Shown: positions 41,314-51,030, counted from the first letter of the stretch. The stretch is 64,000 nucleotides of DNA from Zoogloea sp021286885 (GCF_041915215.1 NZ_JAYSBV010000016.1), one strand, 5' to 3'. Translations and numbers: made by a program. Notes: generated from the sequence alone by a model not told the origin.

Positions 41314-42696
41314 ATGTTTGTTCCCGCCCCTGAAATCTTCAAGGCCTATGACATTCGTGGCATCGTCGACAAGACCCTGACCGCCCAAGCCGTTCAAGCC
41401 ATTGGCCATGCCCTTGGTTCCGAAGCTGTGGCCCGGGGTGTCAAAGCGATTGCCGTGGGCCGCGATGGCCGTCTGTCCGGCCCCGAACTGGCCGGCGCCC
41501 TGGCCGACGGCATCCGGGCCGCAGGCGTGGACGTGATCGACGTGGGCTGCGTGCCGACGCCCCTCACCTACTTCGCCGCCTACCACCTGAACACCCACTC
41601 CTGTGTCTCCGTCACCGGCAGCCACAACCCCCCCGATTACAACGGCCTCAAGATGGTGCTGGGCGGCCAGACCCTGTTCGGCGACCTGATCCAGGATCTG
41701 CGCCGCCGCATTATCGAAGGTGATCTGGTGCACGCCTTCGCCCCGGGCAAGCTGACCCAGGCCGACGTGATCCCCGCCTACGTCGACAAGATCCTGTCCG
41801 ACGTGAAGCTCTCCCGCCCCATGAAGATCGTGATGGACTGCGGCAACGGCGTGGCCGGCGCCGTCGCCCCCGAACTCTTCAAGCGCCTGGGCTGCGAGCT
41901 GGTGGAGCTGTTCTGCGACGTGGATGGCAACTTCCCCAACCACCACCCGGACCCCTCCAAGCCCGAAAACCTGCAAGACGTGATCCGTGCCCTGCAGGAA
42001 ACCGACGCTGAAATCGGCCTCGCCTTCGACGGCGACGGCGACCGCCTGGGCGTGGTGACCAAGGATGGCGAGATCATCTTCCCCGACCGCCAGCTGATGC
42101 TGTTCGCTGAAGACGTGCTGAGCCGAGTGCCCGGCGGCGAAATCATCTATGACGTGAAGTGCACCCGCAACCTGGCCGGCTGGATCAAGGACCGGGGCGG
42201 CAAGCCCACCATGTGGAACACCGGCCACGCCCTGGTGAAGGCCAAGCTCAAGGAAACCGGCGCCCCCCTGGCCGGTGAAATGAGCGGCCACGTGTTCTTC
42301 AAGGAACGCTGGTACGGCTTCGATGACGGCCTGTACACCGGCGTCCGCCTGCTGGAGATCGTCTCCCGCCACGCCGACGCCAACCCGGTGCTGAAGGGCC
42401 TGCCCAACGCCGTGAGCACCCCCGAGCTGAACATCAAGATGAACGAAGGCGAGCCCTTCACCCTGGTGGACAAGCTCAAGGCCGAAGCCAAGTTCGACGG
42501 CGCCGAAAGCATCCTGACCATCGACGGCGTACGTGTCGAATACGCCGACGGCTTCGGTCTGGCCCGCCCCTCCAACACCACCCCCGTGGTGGTGCTGCGC
42601 TTCGAGGCCGACAGCGAAGAAGCCATCGCCCGCATCAAGGCCGACTTCCGCAAGGCCATCGAAGGCGTCTGGCCCGGCATCCAACTGCCCTACTGA
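41314..42696 (+). CDS. Phosphomannomutase/phosphoglucomutase (AlgC type)
   Basis: 460 residues from ATG 41314 after CGGAGCCTTCCCG. It interconverts hexose 1- and 6-phosphates for GDP-mannose and glucan synthesis. The phosphoserine is in VTGSHNPPDYNG, the magnesium loop is FDGDGDRLG, the sugar loop GEMSGHVFF and the phosphate loop RPSNTTPV. It stands alone with its own terminator. Its role in surface polysaccharide is inferred. Confidence 0.95.
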   Translation: MFVPAPEIFKAYDIRGIVDKTLTAQAVQAIGHALGSEAVARGVKAIAVGRDGRLSGPELAGALADGIRAAGVDVIDVGCVPTPLTYFAAYHLNTHSCVSVTGSHNPPDYNGLKMVLGGQTLFGDLIQDLRRRIIEGDLVHAFAPGKLTQADVIPAYVDKILSDVKLSRPMKIVMDCGNGVAGAVAPELFKRLGCELVELFCDVDGNFPNHHPDPSKPENLQDVIRALQETDAEIGLAFDGDGDRLGVVTKDGEIIFPDRQLMLFAEDVLSRVPGGEIIYDVKCTRNLAGWIKDRGGKPTMWNTGHALVKAKLKETGAPLAGEMSGHVFFKERWYGFDDGLYTGVRLLEIVSRHADANPVLKGLPNAVSTPELNIKMNEGEPFTLVDKLKAEAKFDGAESILTIDGVRVEYADGFGLARPSNTTPVVVLRFEADSEEAIARIKADFRKAIEGVWPGIQLPY

Positions 42697-42756
42697 GCAA
42701 CCCGGATCGCCTGATCAGGCTGATCGGGTTCGATCAGCCTTGATCTGTGCCCGCCA

Positions 42757-42786
42757 ACGGCGCCCCACTCCAGGGGCGCCGTTTTT
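42757..42786 (+). terminator. Terminator of the mutase gene
   Basis: ACGGCGCCCC and GGGGCGCCGT form a perfect 10-bp stem with loop ACTCCA, then T5. A second palindromic stretch (AACCCGGATCGCCTGATCAGG and its complement) lies just before it. The T-run touches the stop of the convergent LysR gene. Confidence 0.92.
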
Positions 42787-43736
42787 CATGAAACGTCCTG
42801 CACCACCCCCGGCATCGCCTCCTTCATCAAGGCCACAAAACTGCGCAAGCGAGCCGGATAATGGCGCGCCCAGGGATACACCAGATTCACCGGCAGGGGC
42901 GCCGCCGCCCACTCGGGCACCAACTGCACCAAGCGCCCGGCCGCCAGATCTTCCGCCAAGACCCAGGCCGAGCCCACGCCCACGCCCAGGCCCGCACATG
43001 CGGCGCTACGCAGCGCATACAGGCTATCGGTGCTCATCCGGGGCTGGATGGGCACGCGGCACTCCGCCCCATCCAGGGCCCGGTGCAGCACCACCTCGTT
43101 CCGATAATAGGTATGCAGCGCAATCCACGGCAGGGCAGCCAGGGCTTCTGGTAAAGCTGGCATGGGGCGCCCCTCCAGCACGGCGGGGGCCACCGCCACG
43201 ATGCGCCTCACCTCCGAGAGCCGGATCACCACCAGATTCGGATCATTCACCTCGCCCACCTGGATCGCGCAATCAATGCCCGCCGCCACGTAATCATCAA
43301 TCGCCCGATCATCGTGGAGCAGCCACTCCACCTGCACCCGGGGATAACGCTGCAAATAATCCGCCAGGGGCTGCAGCATCCGGGCTTGGCCAAAAGCATG
43401 GGGCACCACGACCCGCAACAAACCTTCCGGCTCATCCCGGGCCCCGCGCAGCTCCGCCTCAAACGCAGCCCAGCGGGCAAGCAGATCCCGGGCCTGGGCA
43501 AAGCAGCGCTCCCCATCGGGGGTTAGACGCATGCCGTGGGTACTGCGCTGGAGCAGCGGCACCCCCAGACTGCGCTCCAGGGCCTGGAGCCGACGACTCA
43601 CAGTGGGCTGGGTGGTGCCGAGCAGTTGGGCCGCCGCCGACAGGCTGCCCGCCTCCACAATGCGCACAAAGGTCTGCATCAGGGCCAGCCGGTCGCCCGT
43701 GCTGCCCATATTCTCCATTTCCGGGGACGTAGTCAT
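42786..43736 (-). CDS. LysR-family transcription regulator
   Basis: 316 residues from ATG 43736; GTG 43745 is in frame. The N-terminal helix-turn-helix covers AGSLSAAAQLLGTTQPTVSR. The effector domain is of the periplasmic-binding type (about 105-310). It is divergent from the MFS gene, 63 bp apart, which is the usual layout of a LysR regulator with its exporter. No ligand can be inferred. Confidence 0.9.
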   Translation of the reverse strand: MTTSPEMENMGSTGDRLALMQTFVRIVEAGSLSAAAQLLGTTQPTVSRRLQALERSLGVPLLQRSTHGMRLTPDGERCFAQARDLLARWAAFEAELRGARDEPEGLLRVVVPHAFGQARMLQPLADYLQRYPRVQVEWLLHDDRAIDDYVAAGIDCAIQVGEVNDPNLVVIRLSEVRRIVAVAPAVLEGRPMPALPEALAALPWIALHTYYRNEVVLHRALDGAECRVPIQPRMSTDSLYALRSAACAGLGVGVGSAWVLAEDLAAGRLVQLVPEWAAAPLPVNLVYPWARHYPARLRSFVALMKEAMPGVVQDVS

Positions 43737-43799
43737 ACACCACACGTATAAACGATCTTCCGCCCACGATACTACCCACTGCCCAATGGGAACAAGACA

Positions 43800-45023
43800 A
43801 TGGAGCCCTTTTCAGCCGGCCCACGCCCCATGACCTCCATTCATCCATCGCATGACAAACTCACACCCGGCCTGGTCTGGCTGCTAGCCAGCGGCACCGG
43901 GCTGGCCGTCGCCTGCCTGTACTACTGCCAGCCCATGCTGGGCATCGTGGCCACCGACCTGGGCGCCTCCACCCGCAGCACCGGCCTGGTGCCCACCCTG
44001 ACCCAGCTCGGCTATGCCCTGGGCATCCTGCTGCTCGCCCCCCTGGGCGACAGCTACGACCGGCGCCGCCTGATCCTGCTCAAATGCACCCTACTGAGCG
44101 CCGCTTTGGTGGTGGCCAGCCAGGCCGGCGCCCTGCCCTGGCTGCTGCTGGCAAGCCTGGGCATGGGGCTGTGCGCCACCCTCACCCAGGATCTGGTACC
44201 GGCCGCCGCCACCCTCGCCCCGGAACACAAACGCGGCCAAGTCATCGGCTTGGTGATGAGCGGGCTGCTGCTGGGCATCCTGCTGTCCCGCGTCGTGAGC
44301 GGGCTGGTGGCCGCCCATTGGGGCTGGCGCGCCATGTTCCTGCTGGCCGCCCTGAGCATCGCCCTGCTGGGCCTCGCCCTGGCCTGGCGCCTGCCGCGCT
44401 TCACGCCCACCACCCAGCTCTCTTATCGGGCGCTGATGGCATCGCTGGGGGCCCTGTGGCGCCAGCACCCAGCCCTGCGCCGGGCGGCCCTGGCCCAGGG
44501 GCTCCAGTCGGTGGGCTTCAGCGCCTTCTGGTCCACCCTGGCCCTGATGCTGCAAGGCGCGCCCTTCAAGCTTGGCAGCGATGTGGCCGGGCTGTTTGGG
44601 CTCGCCGGCGCCGCCGGCGCCCTGGCCGCCAGCTGGGCCGGCCGCCACGCCGACCAGCAGGGCCCGGAACGCCTCACCCGCCTCGGCACCGGCCTGAGCG
44701 CCGCATGCTTCGGGCTGATGGGCCTGGGCACCCTGCTGCCCCCCGGCCCCCAACTGGCCCTGCTCGCCCTGGGCGCCATCGGTTTTGATCTGGGCGTACA
44801 AACCAGCCTGGTCGCCCACCAAGCCATCGTCTACAGCCTCGACCCCGCCGCCCGCAGCCGCATCACCGCCATTTTGGTGGTCTGCATGTTCATCGGCATG
44901 GCCCTGGGCTCATCCCTGGGCGCCGTACTGCTCAGCACCTGTGGCTGGGTAGGCGTGATGCTGATGTCGGGGCTCGCCGCGCTGGGGGGCTTGGCGATAC
45001 GTTTGGGCGGGAAACCGGGCTAA
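43800..45023 (+). CDS. MFS transporter
   Basis: 407 residues with 12 predicted membrane helices. The helix 2-3 loop motif LGDSYDRRRLILL is the standard MFS motif A. It resembles YnfM/drug-proton antiporter types in YYCQPMLG and PEHKRGQVIGLVMSGLLLG, so efflux of a toxic compound is likely. ATG 43800 follows GGGAACAAGACA; ATG 43830 is an alternative. Probably controlled by the divergent LysR protein. Confidence 0.9.
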   Translation: MEPFSAGPRPMTSIHPSHDKLTPGLVWLLASGTGLAVACLYYCQPMLGIVATDLGASTRSTGLVPTLTQLGYALGILLLAPLGDSYDRRRLILLKCTLLSAALVVASQAGALPWLLLASLGMGLCATLTQDLVPAAATLAPEHKRGQVIGLVMSGLLLGILLSRVVSGLVAAHWGWRAMFLLAALSIALLGLALAWRLPRFTPTTQLSYRALMASLGALWRQHPALRRAALAQGLQSVGFSAFWSTLALMLQGAPFKLGSDVAGLFGLAGAAGALAASWAGRHADQQGPERLTRLGTGLSAACFGLMGLGTLLPPGPQLALLALGAIGFDLGVQTSLVAHQAIVYSLDPAARSRITAILVVCMFIGMALGSSLGAVLLSTCGWVGVMLMSGLAALGGLAIRLGGKPG

Positions 45024-45134
45024 GTGCCGCAATACGAAGCATCTCCACCGGAAGCTCCACGCAGCATGACTTTTGCTCTCCGCAGACTACAGCGTCAGCC
45101 GAGGGCAAACATGCGCATCGAAACGCCCAAACGC

Positions 45135-45165
45135 AAAAAAGCCACCCATTTGCATGAGTGGCTTT
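45135..45165 (-). terminator. Terminator of tRNA-Pro
   Basis: On the minus strand AAAGCCACTCAT pairs with ATGGGTGGCTTT (one mismatch), followed by TTTGCG. It is 34 bp beyond the tRNA 3' end. The rest of the 388-bp gap 45024-45411 shows only the tRNA and AT-rich spacer. Confidence 0.85.
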
Positions 45166-45198
45166 AAGCTGTACAACTTTTGATTTCTTCGGATCGAA

Positions 45199-45275
45199 TG
45201 GTCGGGGAAAGAGGATTCGAACCTCCGGCCCCTGCGTCCCGAACGCAGTGCTCTACCAGGCTGAGCTATTCCCCG
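45199..45275 (-). tRNA. tRNA-Pro (CGG)
   Basis: 77 nt with encoded CCA. The anticodon loop reads TTCGGGA, anticodon CGG. Acceptor stem CGGGGAA pairs with TTCCCCG, and the C1-G72 pair is typical of bacterial tRNA-Pro. Confidence 0.97.
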
Positions 45276-45411
45276 ACGTTTCCGAAGAAGCGCACATTAT
45301 ATACGCTATCTTTCAAAAGTCAAGCAGTTGCTGAAATTTTTTTCGGCTGATGCTGCTTGCCGAAAAACTTCCGGGTGTCTGGGCAAACGGGCTTAGGGCC
45401 TGTTTGATCAA

Positions 45412-46380
45412 TCAATATTCCCGTGCAACTGCAAAGTTCGACAAGTTTATCAAAGATTCCTTGTAAACGGAAGGGGGGAGGCAGTCCAGGGCTTTGAGGG
45501 CCAGTTCGGCTTCGGCCACGGCGACGGCGCGGGTGGCTTCGAGGGCGCCGGTTTCGTGGATGGCGGCCATGACGGCATCAAGTTCGTCCAGACCACCGTT
45601 TTCGATGGCCTTGCGCACCAGGGCGGCCTGCTCGGGGGTGCCGTGCTTCATCACGTGGATCAGCGGCAGGGTCGGCTTGCCTTCGGCCAGGTCGTCGCCC
45701 ACGTGCTTGCCGGTGGCGGCTTCGTTGCCGGAGTAGTCGAGCACGTCGTCGATCAGCTGGAAGGCGGTGCCGATGTGCATGCCGAAAGCTGCGAGGCTTT
45801 CTTCCTGCTCGGCCGGCAGGCCGCCGAGGATGCCGCCCAGCCGGGCCGCAGCTTCGAACAGCTTGGCCGTTTTGTAGCGGATCACCCGCAGGTAGCCTTC
45901 GACTTCCACATCTGCATCGTTGCAGTTGAGGAGCTGGAGCACCTCGCCTTCGGCAATGATGTTGGTCGCGTCGGCCAGCACCCGCATTACGCGGATGTCG
46001 TCCACGCCCACCATCATCTGGAAAGCACGGGAATACAGGAAATCGCCTACCAGAACGGAGGCGGCGTTGCCGAACATGGCATTGGCCGTTTTGTTACCGC
46101 GACGCAGCTCGGATTCGTCTACGACGTCATCGTGCAGCAGGGTGGCGGTATGAATGAATTCGACGACGGCGGCCAGTTCGAGGTGATTCTTGCCTTGGTA
46201 GCCCGCCGCACCGGCGGTGAACAACACCATGGCAGGACGCAGGCGCTTGCCGCCGCTGCCGATGATGTATTCGGCCACCTGGCGGATCAACACTACGTCG
46301 GAGTAAAGACGTTCCCGGATGACCGCATCGAGCGCCTTCATGTCTTCGGCGATCGGCGCGTAAAGCTGCGAAAGAGACAA
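45412..46380 (-). CDS. ispB: Octaprenyl diphosphate synthase
   Basis: 322 residues from TTG 46380, which fits the usual N-terminus (MSLSQLYAPIAEDM); the first ATG is 13 codons in. It elongates farnesyl diphosphate to the ubiquinone side chain. First Asp-rich motif LLHDDVVDESELRRG and second LIDDVLDYSG are intact. Chain length is set by residues before the first motif and cannot be verified by eye. Together with coq7 at 30997 it points to ubiquinone-based respiration. Confidence 0.94.
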   Translation of the reverse strand: MSLSQLYAPIAEDMKALDAVIRERLYSDVVLIRQVAEYIIGSGGKRLRPAMVLFTAGAAGYQGKNHLELAAVVEFIHTATLLHDDVVDESELRRGNKTANAMFGNAASVLVGDFLYSRAFQMMVGVDDIRVMRVLADATNIIAEGEVLQLLNCNDADVEVEGYLRVIRYKTAKLFEAAARLGGILGGLPAEQEESLAAFGMHIGTAFQLIDDVLDYSGNEAATGKHVGDDLAEGKPTLPLIHVMKHGTPEQAALVRKAIENGGLDELDAVMAAIHETGALEATRAVAVAEAELALKALDCLPPSVYKESLINLSNFAVAREY

Positions 46381-46439
46381 GGCTGTGCCCAGATCAGGAA
46401 AAACGGAATGTTAGGGGGGCTGCTGCGCTTGCGTCAACC

Positions 46440-46465
46440 GGCCCGCTCCGAAAACGGAACGGGCC
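46440..46465 (-). terminator. Hairpin after ugpQ
   Basis: GGCCCGCTCCG and CGGAACGGGCC form an 11-bp stem with one G-T pair and an AAAA loop, 31 bp past the ugpQ stop. No U-run follows, so its efficiency is doubtful. Confidence 0.45.
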
Positions 46466-46495
46466 CGTGACACAGATGCTTGCAGATCGGCGCCC

Positions 46496-47245
46496 TTAGC
46501 GGTTATAGGGCATGAAGAGGTCGGGCCGATCGGTGAAGATCGCACGCACGCCCCAACGCACCAACCGCTCGGCTTCGGCGGGAGAATTGACGGTGTAGGC
46601 CATCACTTCCATCCCGGCTTCACGAATGTTGCGCACCTGAAGTTGCTCCAGATGCACCGCTGCCAGGTTGAGGGAGACGCAGCCGAACATCTGCCCGGCC
46701 AGCAGGAGGGCATCGTTGTAGCGCTCCGCCAGCAGGGCGCGGGCCGCAAACTCTGCCTTGAGGGCTGCCGACTCCAGGGCCTTGGCCGAGAAGGACGAGA
46801 GCAGCACCTGGGGGCGCCGCTCTTCGGGCAGGGCCGCGAGGCATTCGCCCACTGCTTCGCCGGTCTGGACTTCAAAGCCCTTGGCGGGCTTGATTTCCAC
46901 GTTGGCTGCGAGGCCCAGGGCGCGGCAGCGCATAAGGGCCTGCTCCAAAGACGGAATCCGCTCCCCGGCGAAGGCCGGGTGGAAGCGCTTGCCCACGTCG
47001 GTGCGCATCAGCACCTCAGCGGAGGTCACGCCCACCCGGGTGGATTGGCCGGTGAGGCGTTCCAGGTTCTCGTCGTGGCACAGGATGGGCTGGCAGTCCC
47101 GGGACAGGGTGACATCAAACTCCACCGCCCGGCAGCCCAGACGGGCAGCAATTTCCAGCCCGGCCAGGGTGTTCTCGGGGGCGAGTGCACCGCCGCAGCG
47201 GTGCACGAACAGCTCGGGCCAGGCCCAGTCAGCAACTTGGCTCAT
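46496..47245 (-). CDS. ugpQ: Glycerophosphodiester phosphodiesterase
   Basis: 249 residues from ATG 47245, without signal peptide, so cytosolic like UgpQ. It hydrolyses glycerophosphodiesters to glycerol-3-phosphate and alcohol. The catalytic layout is intact: HRCGGALAPENTL (first His, Glu), EFDVTLSRD (metal Glu/Asp) and ILCHDENLERLT (second His). It follows ugpB by 7 bp. Confidence 0.93.
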   Translation of the reverse strand: MSQVADWAWPELFVHRCGGALAPENTLAGLEIAARLGCRAVEFDVTLSRDCQPILCHDENLERLTGQSTRVGVTSAEVLMRTDVGKRFHPAFAGERIPSLEQALMRCRALGLAANVEIKPAKGFEVQTGEAVGECLAALPEERRPQVLLSSFSAKALESAALKAEFAARALLAERYNDALLLAGQMFGCVSLNLAAVHLEQLQVRNIREAGMEVMAYTVNSPAEAERLVRWGVRAIFTDRPDLFMPYNR

Positions 47246-47252
47246 GGCTGGA

Positions 47253-48554
47253 TCAGCACCCCGGCGCCGTGCAGGACACCGAACGGGAACGCTCGACCGC
47301 GTTATCGAGGGCCAGCTTGGTGGGCTTGCGGTCGGCCCAGACGGCTTCGAGTTCTTCGTTGATGATGTTGCGCACGGCGGTTTGCTGGGGATAGCTGGAA
47401 GCACGGGACTTGGTCGTCACCGGCTTGTTGGTCAGCTGGCCAATGGCCACCCGCACGTTTTGCAGATCACTCGCCAGCAGGCGGCTTTCGGAGGCCAACA
47501 GGCCAGCCTTGTTGAGGGGCAGGTAGCCGGCGTTACGTTGCCATTCGACCTGGCTTTCGCCGCTCAGCCACATGCTCACGAAACGAGCAGCAGCCTTGTA
47601 TTCGGCAGGCTTGTGGCCGGCGCCCACCCACAGGGCCGGGCCATCGGCCAGGGTGTTCTGGGGTGCGCCGTAGTATTCGGCATGGTGCGGCAGCGTGGCA
47701 ACGCCCACTTCAAAGCCGGCCTGGCGCTTGAGGGTGGGCCAGGCAGAGGAAGATGCGGTCAGCACTGCGCATTCGCCCTTGGCGAAGTGCTCGGCGGCCT
47801 CATCACCCCGACCAAAGAACTGCAGGTAGCGGGCCTTGACCCAGGAAGACAGCATGGCCACATGCTTGACCTCAAGCATCCCGTTGATGGCAAGGCTGCT
47901 CTTCTTGCCTTCGGCCACCACCGGCTCGTTGTGCCAGGCGCTGGTGTTTTCCACCAGCACCCAGGAGGGCTGGGTGGTGGTGTAGGGGCAGGTTTGGCCG
48001 GCAGCCACCAGCTGGCCCAGGGTCTTTTGCAGATCCTGCCAGGTCTTGGGGGGTTGATCGGGGTTGAGGCCGGCCTCCTTGAAGGCCTGGACGTTGTAGT
48101 ACAGCACCGGCGTACCCAGGCCCACCGGCAGGGCCACCAGGCGGCCAGTGGCATCCAGGGCGGTCGGGGTCATCATGGCGGGCGGCTTGAGGGTTTCGAA
48201 GCGCTCGCCGGCATCCTTCATGACCTGGTGCAGGGGACGGTAGCGGGGGGCGCCGCTCAGGAACTGGGGCAGATCATCTTCACCCAGGATCATCAGGGTG
48301 GGCAGCGGGCCGGCATTCCAGGCCCGCTCATGCACAACGATGCGTGCCTGGGGGTTGGCGGCGTTGTAGCGGTCCACCAACTTCTGGAGCTGGGCGCCCT
48401 TGTCGGCCCCCAGGTTGTGGACGAGTTCGATTTCCGCAGACTGGGCCTCGGCAGCCGGCGCAGCGGCCTTGGCCGGCTTGGGGGCTGCCTGGGCAGAGGA
48501 CAGGCAGAGACTGGCGAGGGCGGCACCAATGAGGGTGCGACGGATGTATTTCAT
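47253..48554 (-). CDS. ugpB: Glycerol-3-phosphate ABC transporter substrate-binding protein
   Basis: 433 residues from ATG 48554 with a signal peptide ending SSAQA. Similarity to UgpB is clear in TPVLYYNVQAFKEAGL, PPKTWQDLQ, VENTSAWHNEPV and WLSGESQVEWQRNAGYLPL. It captures glycerol-3-phosphate or glycerophosphodiesters in the periplasm. The extra Ala/Pro/Lys-rich stretch after the signal peptide (24-38) is unusual. The permease and ATPase genes ugpA, ugpE and ugpC, usually next to it, are absent; ugpQ follows directly. Confidence 0.92.
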   Translation of the reverse strand: MKYIRRTLIGAALASLCLSSAQAAPKPAKAAAPAAEAQSAEIELVHNLGADKGAQLQKLVDRYNAANPQARIVVHERAWNAGPLPTLMILGEDDLPQFLSGAPRYRPLHQVMKDAGERFETLKPPAMMTPTALDATGRLVALPVGLGTPVLYYNVQAFKEAGLNPDQPPKTWQDLQKTLGQLVAAGQTCPYTTTQPSWVLVENTSAWHNEPVVAEGKKSSLAINGMLEVKHVAMLSSWVKARYLQFFGRGDEAAEHFAKGECAVLTASSSAWPTLKRQAGFEVGVATLPHHAEYYGAPQNTLADGPALWVGAGHKPAEYKAAARFVSMWLSGESQVEWQRNAGYLPLNKAGLLASESRLLASDLQNVRVAIGQLTNKPVTTKSRASSYPQQTAVRNIINEELEAVWADRKPTKLALDNAVERSRSVSCTAPGC

Positions 48555-48725
48555 GAGTGGCTTCCGCTGGAGGAAAACAAAAACGGTCAGGGCGCGATTA
48601 TAGGCCCCTGCCCGCGCCGGGTCAGGCCCGAGCTTGCAAGGAAAAGCATCGGTCGCAGATCCAGGCATCAAGTCAGCCTGCCGGAAGACCGTTAAGCCTC
48701 TGGACACCCGATGGACGCCTTCCCG

Positions 48726-49196
48726 ATGAAAGCCCCCCTGCTCCTCTCCCTATCCTTGCTTGTGCTGCTGGGTGCCTGCGACCAGCTGGGCATTCCCAAC
48801 CCGGCCAAGAACGAAATCCGCCAGGAGGCCGACGGCAAAGCGATTGGCAGTGCCTGCCGCCATGCGGGCCGGGCGATAGAAGACTGCTACACGCTGAACC
48901 AGGGCGCCTCCAAGGCCGCCATGTTTGCCGGCTGGAAGGAAATGAACGACTACATGGTGGAGAACAAGATCGCCGAGGTGGCGCCGCAACTGCCGCCCCC
49001 TCAACCCCCGGCGCCCAAACCCGCCAAAAAGCCCAAGGCCGAAAAAACGGAGGCGGAAGCCCAGAACGGGCACGGCGACGAGGACAGCGCCAAAGACGGC
49101 AAGGGCGGAAAAGGCGACCGGGCCGAACGCGAGGACAAGGCCGACAAGGGCCACGAAGGCGACACGCCCCGCAAGCGGCGGCGCACCGAGGGCTGA
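48726..49196 (+). CDS. Lipoprotein with charged C-terminal tail
   Basis: 156 residues from ATG 48726; ATG 48711 is in frame but would put an Asp before the signal peptide. The lipobox LLGAC gives a lipidated Cys. Residues 20-85 are a small domain with two further Cys (SACRHAG, EDCYTLN). The last 70 residues are Lys/Glu/Asp-rich repeats and must be disordered. It lies between divergent ugpB and convergent c-di-GMP genes. Function is unknown. Confidence 0.75.
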   Translation: MKAPLLLSLSLLVLLGACDQLGIPNPAKNEIRQEADGKAIGSACRHAGRAIEDCYTLNQGASKAAMFAGWKEMNDYMVENKIAEVAPQLPPPQPPAPKPAKKPKAEKTEAEAQNGHGDEDSAKDGKGGKGDRAEREDKADKGHEGDTPRKRRRTEG

Positions 49197-49206
49197 CCCC
49201 CTCCCA

Positions 49207-51030
49207 TCACCCCAGGGCGCGCTGCGCCTCCTGCTGCTGGGCGGCCTCGCTGGCCCGCCACCAGGCGACAAAGGTGTCGATGGGCATGGCCTGGGCGTAG
49301 AGATGCCCCTGTGCGCAGTTGCAGCCCATTTCGATCAAGCTGTCTTCCGTTGCCGTGTCTTCCACCCCTTCGGCCACCACTTCAAGGCCGAAGGTGTGGG
49401 CGATGCGGATCATCAGTTCGACAATGGAGCGATCGGTGGGCGACAGGGTGACCCGCTCCACGAACGATTTATCCAGCTTGAGCTCGGCCACCGGCAGGCG
49501 GCGCAGGTAGTCCATGGACGAATAGCCGGTGCCAAAATCATCCAGGGCCAGACGCCCCTCTTCCTTGAGCGCTTCCAGGGTACGGGCCGAGACCCGGTCG
49601 CTGGACGACACCAAGCCCCCCTCGGTCAACTCGAAGCACAGGCGCGATGAGGGCACGCGCCAGGTTTCGCAGGTCTGGCGGATGAACAGGGGCAGTTCGG
49701 CATCTTTCAGGTCGTCGGCCACCAAGTTGATGGAAATCCGGATCGTGCAACCTTCCCGCTCCAGCGCCGCCAGGATCTGGGCAGCCTGCTGGATCACCCA
49801 GCGGGACAGGTCGGGCATCATGCCGATGCGCTCCAGCACCCGCAGGATGTCGGTGGAGGCCACCGCTCGGCCGTCTGGCTGGGGCCAGCGCAGCAGGGCT
49901 TCGGCCCCCACCACCCGGCGGGATGGGAGTTCGACCTGGGGCTGCAGGTACAACTGGAACTGCTGGGATTCCATGGCCCAAGCCACTTCCCGCTCAAAGC
50001 CTGCATCGTTCTCGGCGGAGGCGGCCACGTCGGCACAATACACGTCAAACAAACGCCCCGAGGCCCGCGCCACCACCAGGGCGGCCCGGGCGGCCTGTTC
50101 CAGGGCCAGGGGCTCCCGGGAGTGCTCGGGGGCCCAGGCCCCCCCCGCGCAGAAGCGCCCCCGGAGTTCGGGGAAGCTGTTGCTGCGTACCACCTCACAG
50201 GCATCCACCAGCTTGTGGCCTGCCAAAGACACCTGGGCCGGGTTGCTGAGGCTGGTGAGAATCACCGCCCATTCGTTTTCGCCCAGGGCACACAGGATAT
50301 CGGCGGGGCGCAACACACTGCGCATCGCATCCGAGAGGGCCATGCGCAGCTGGTCGCGCTCATCAATGGCGAGCACTTCCACCGACAGCCCCCACTCCAC
50401 ATCCACCACCACCAGCCCCAGGCGCTGATCCGGCCCCAGGTTGCCCAGCAAACTGCTGAGCAGGGTCAGGAAGCGACGACGATTGGGAATGCCCAATACC
50501 GGATCGCCTTCTTCGGCCATTTGCCGGTAATTCTGCTCCCGCTCCAGGGATACCTCGGTGAGCATGCCCGCCAGACACCAGCCCAAACGCCCCAGGGCAG
50601 CCAGGATGTCGAGCTCCAGGCGGGAAACACTGGATTTATCGCCCACCAAGCGCGCCTGACAGCTGGCCATCAGTGCCTCGATAGCCAAAAAGGGAAATTC
50701 AGCCACCGCGCCCGAGAGATAGCACTCCACCCAGCACTCCACCAGACACCCGGCCCACGGGGCAGTGAAGTCCCACGCCCCCACCTGGGCCAGAATGGCG
50801 CAGAAACGGCGCAACAGGGGCTCAACCAGCCCATCCATCCCGGGATCATTCAGACCAAAGCGCTCGAGTAGATCGAACGCAAGCTCATCCTGGTCAACGA
50901 TCCGGCCAAAGGCCCGGATTGCAGCCTGCTCTCCCGGCCCCAACCCATAGCGCATGAGCAGGCGCAGCAAGGCATCCTCGCCCACCGGGGTTCCGGATGT
51001 GAACTCGATGGGCAAGGCGCTCCCGTTCAT
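49207..51030 (-). CDS. c-di-GMP phosphodiesterase with degenerate GGDEF domain (GGDEF-EAL)
   Basis: 607 residues from ATG 51030, overlapping the HD-GYP gene by 4 bp (ATGA). The N-terminal 165 residues are helical and unrecognised. The GGDEF domain (about 180-330) is degenerate: the signature reads LGENEW, so it should not make c-di-GMP. The EAL domain (about 345-595) keeps the needed residues: GAEALLRW, NLVADDL, FELTEGG, LDDFGTGYSS, LDKSFV, AEGVED and AQGHLYA. It should hydrolyse c-di-GMP. No membrane segment is present. Confidence 0.9.
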   Translation of the reverse strand: MNGSALPIEFTSGTPVGEDALLRLLMRYGLGPGEQAAIRAFGRIVDQDELAFDLLERFGLNDPGMDGLVEPLLRRFCAILAQVGAWDFTAPWAGCLVECWVECYLSGAVAEFPFLAIEALMASCQARLVGDKSSVSRLELDILAALGRLGWCLAGMLTEVSLEREQNYRQMAEEGDPVLGIPNRRRFLTLLSSLLGNLGPDQRLGLVVVDVEWGLSVEVLAIDERDQLRMALSDAMRSVLRPADILCALGENEWAVILTSLSNPAQVSLAGHKLVDACEVVRSNSFPELRGRFCAGGAWAPEHSREPLALEQAARAALVVARASGRLFDVYCADVAASAENDAGFEREVAWAMESQQFQLYLQPQVELPSRRVVGAEALLRWPQPDGRAVASTDILRVLERIGMMPDLSRWVIQQAAQILAALEREGCTIRISINLVADDLKDAELPLFIRQTCETWRVPSSRLCFELTEGGLVSSSDRVSARTLEALKEEGRLALDDFGTGYSSMDYLRRLPVAELKLDKSFVERVTLSPTDRSIVELMIRIAHTFGLEVVAEGVEDTATEDSLIEMGCNCAQGHLYAQAMPIDTFVAWWRASEAAQQQEAQRALG

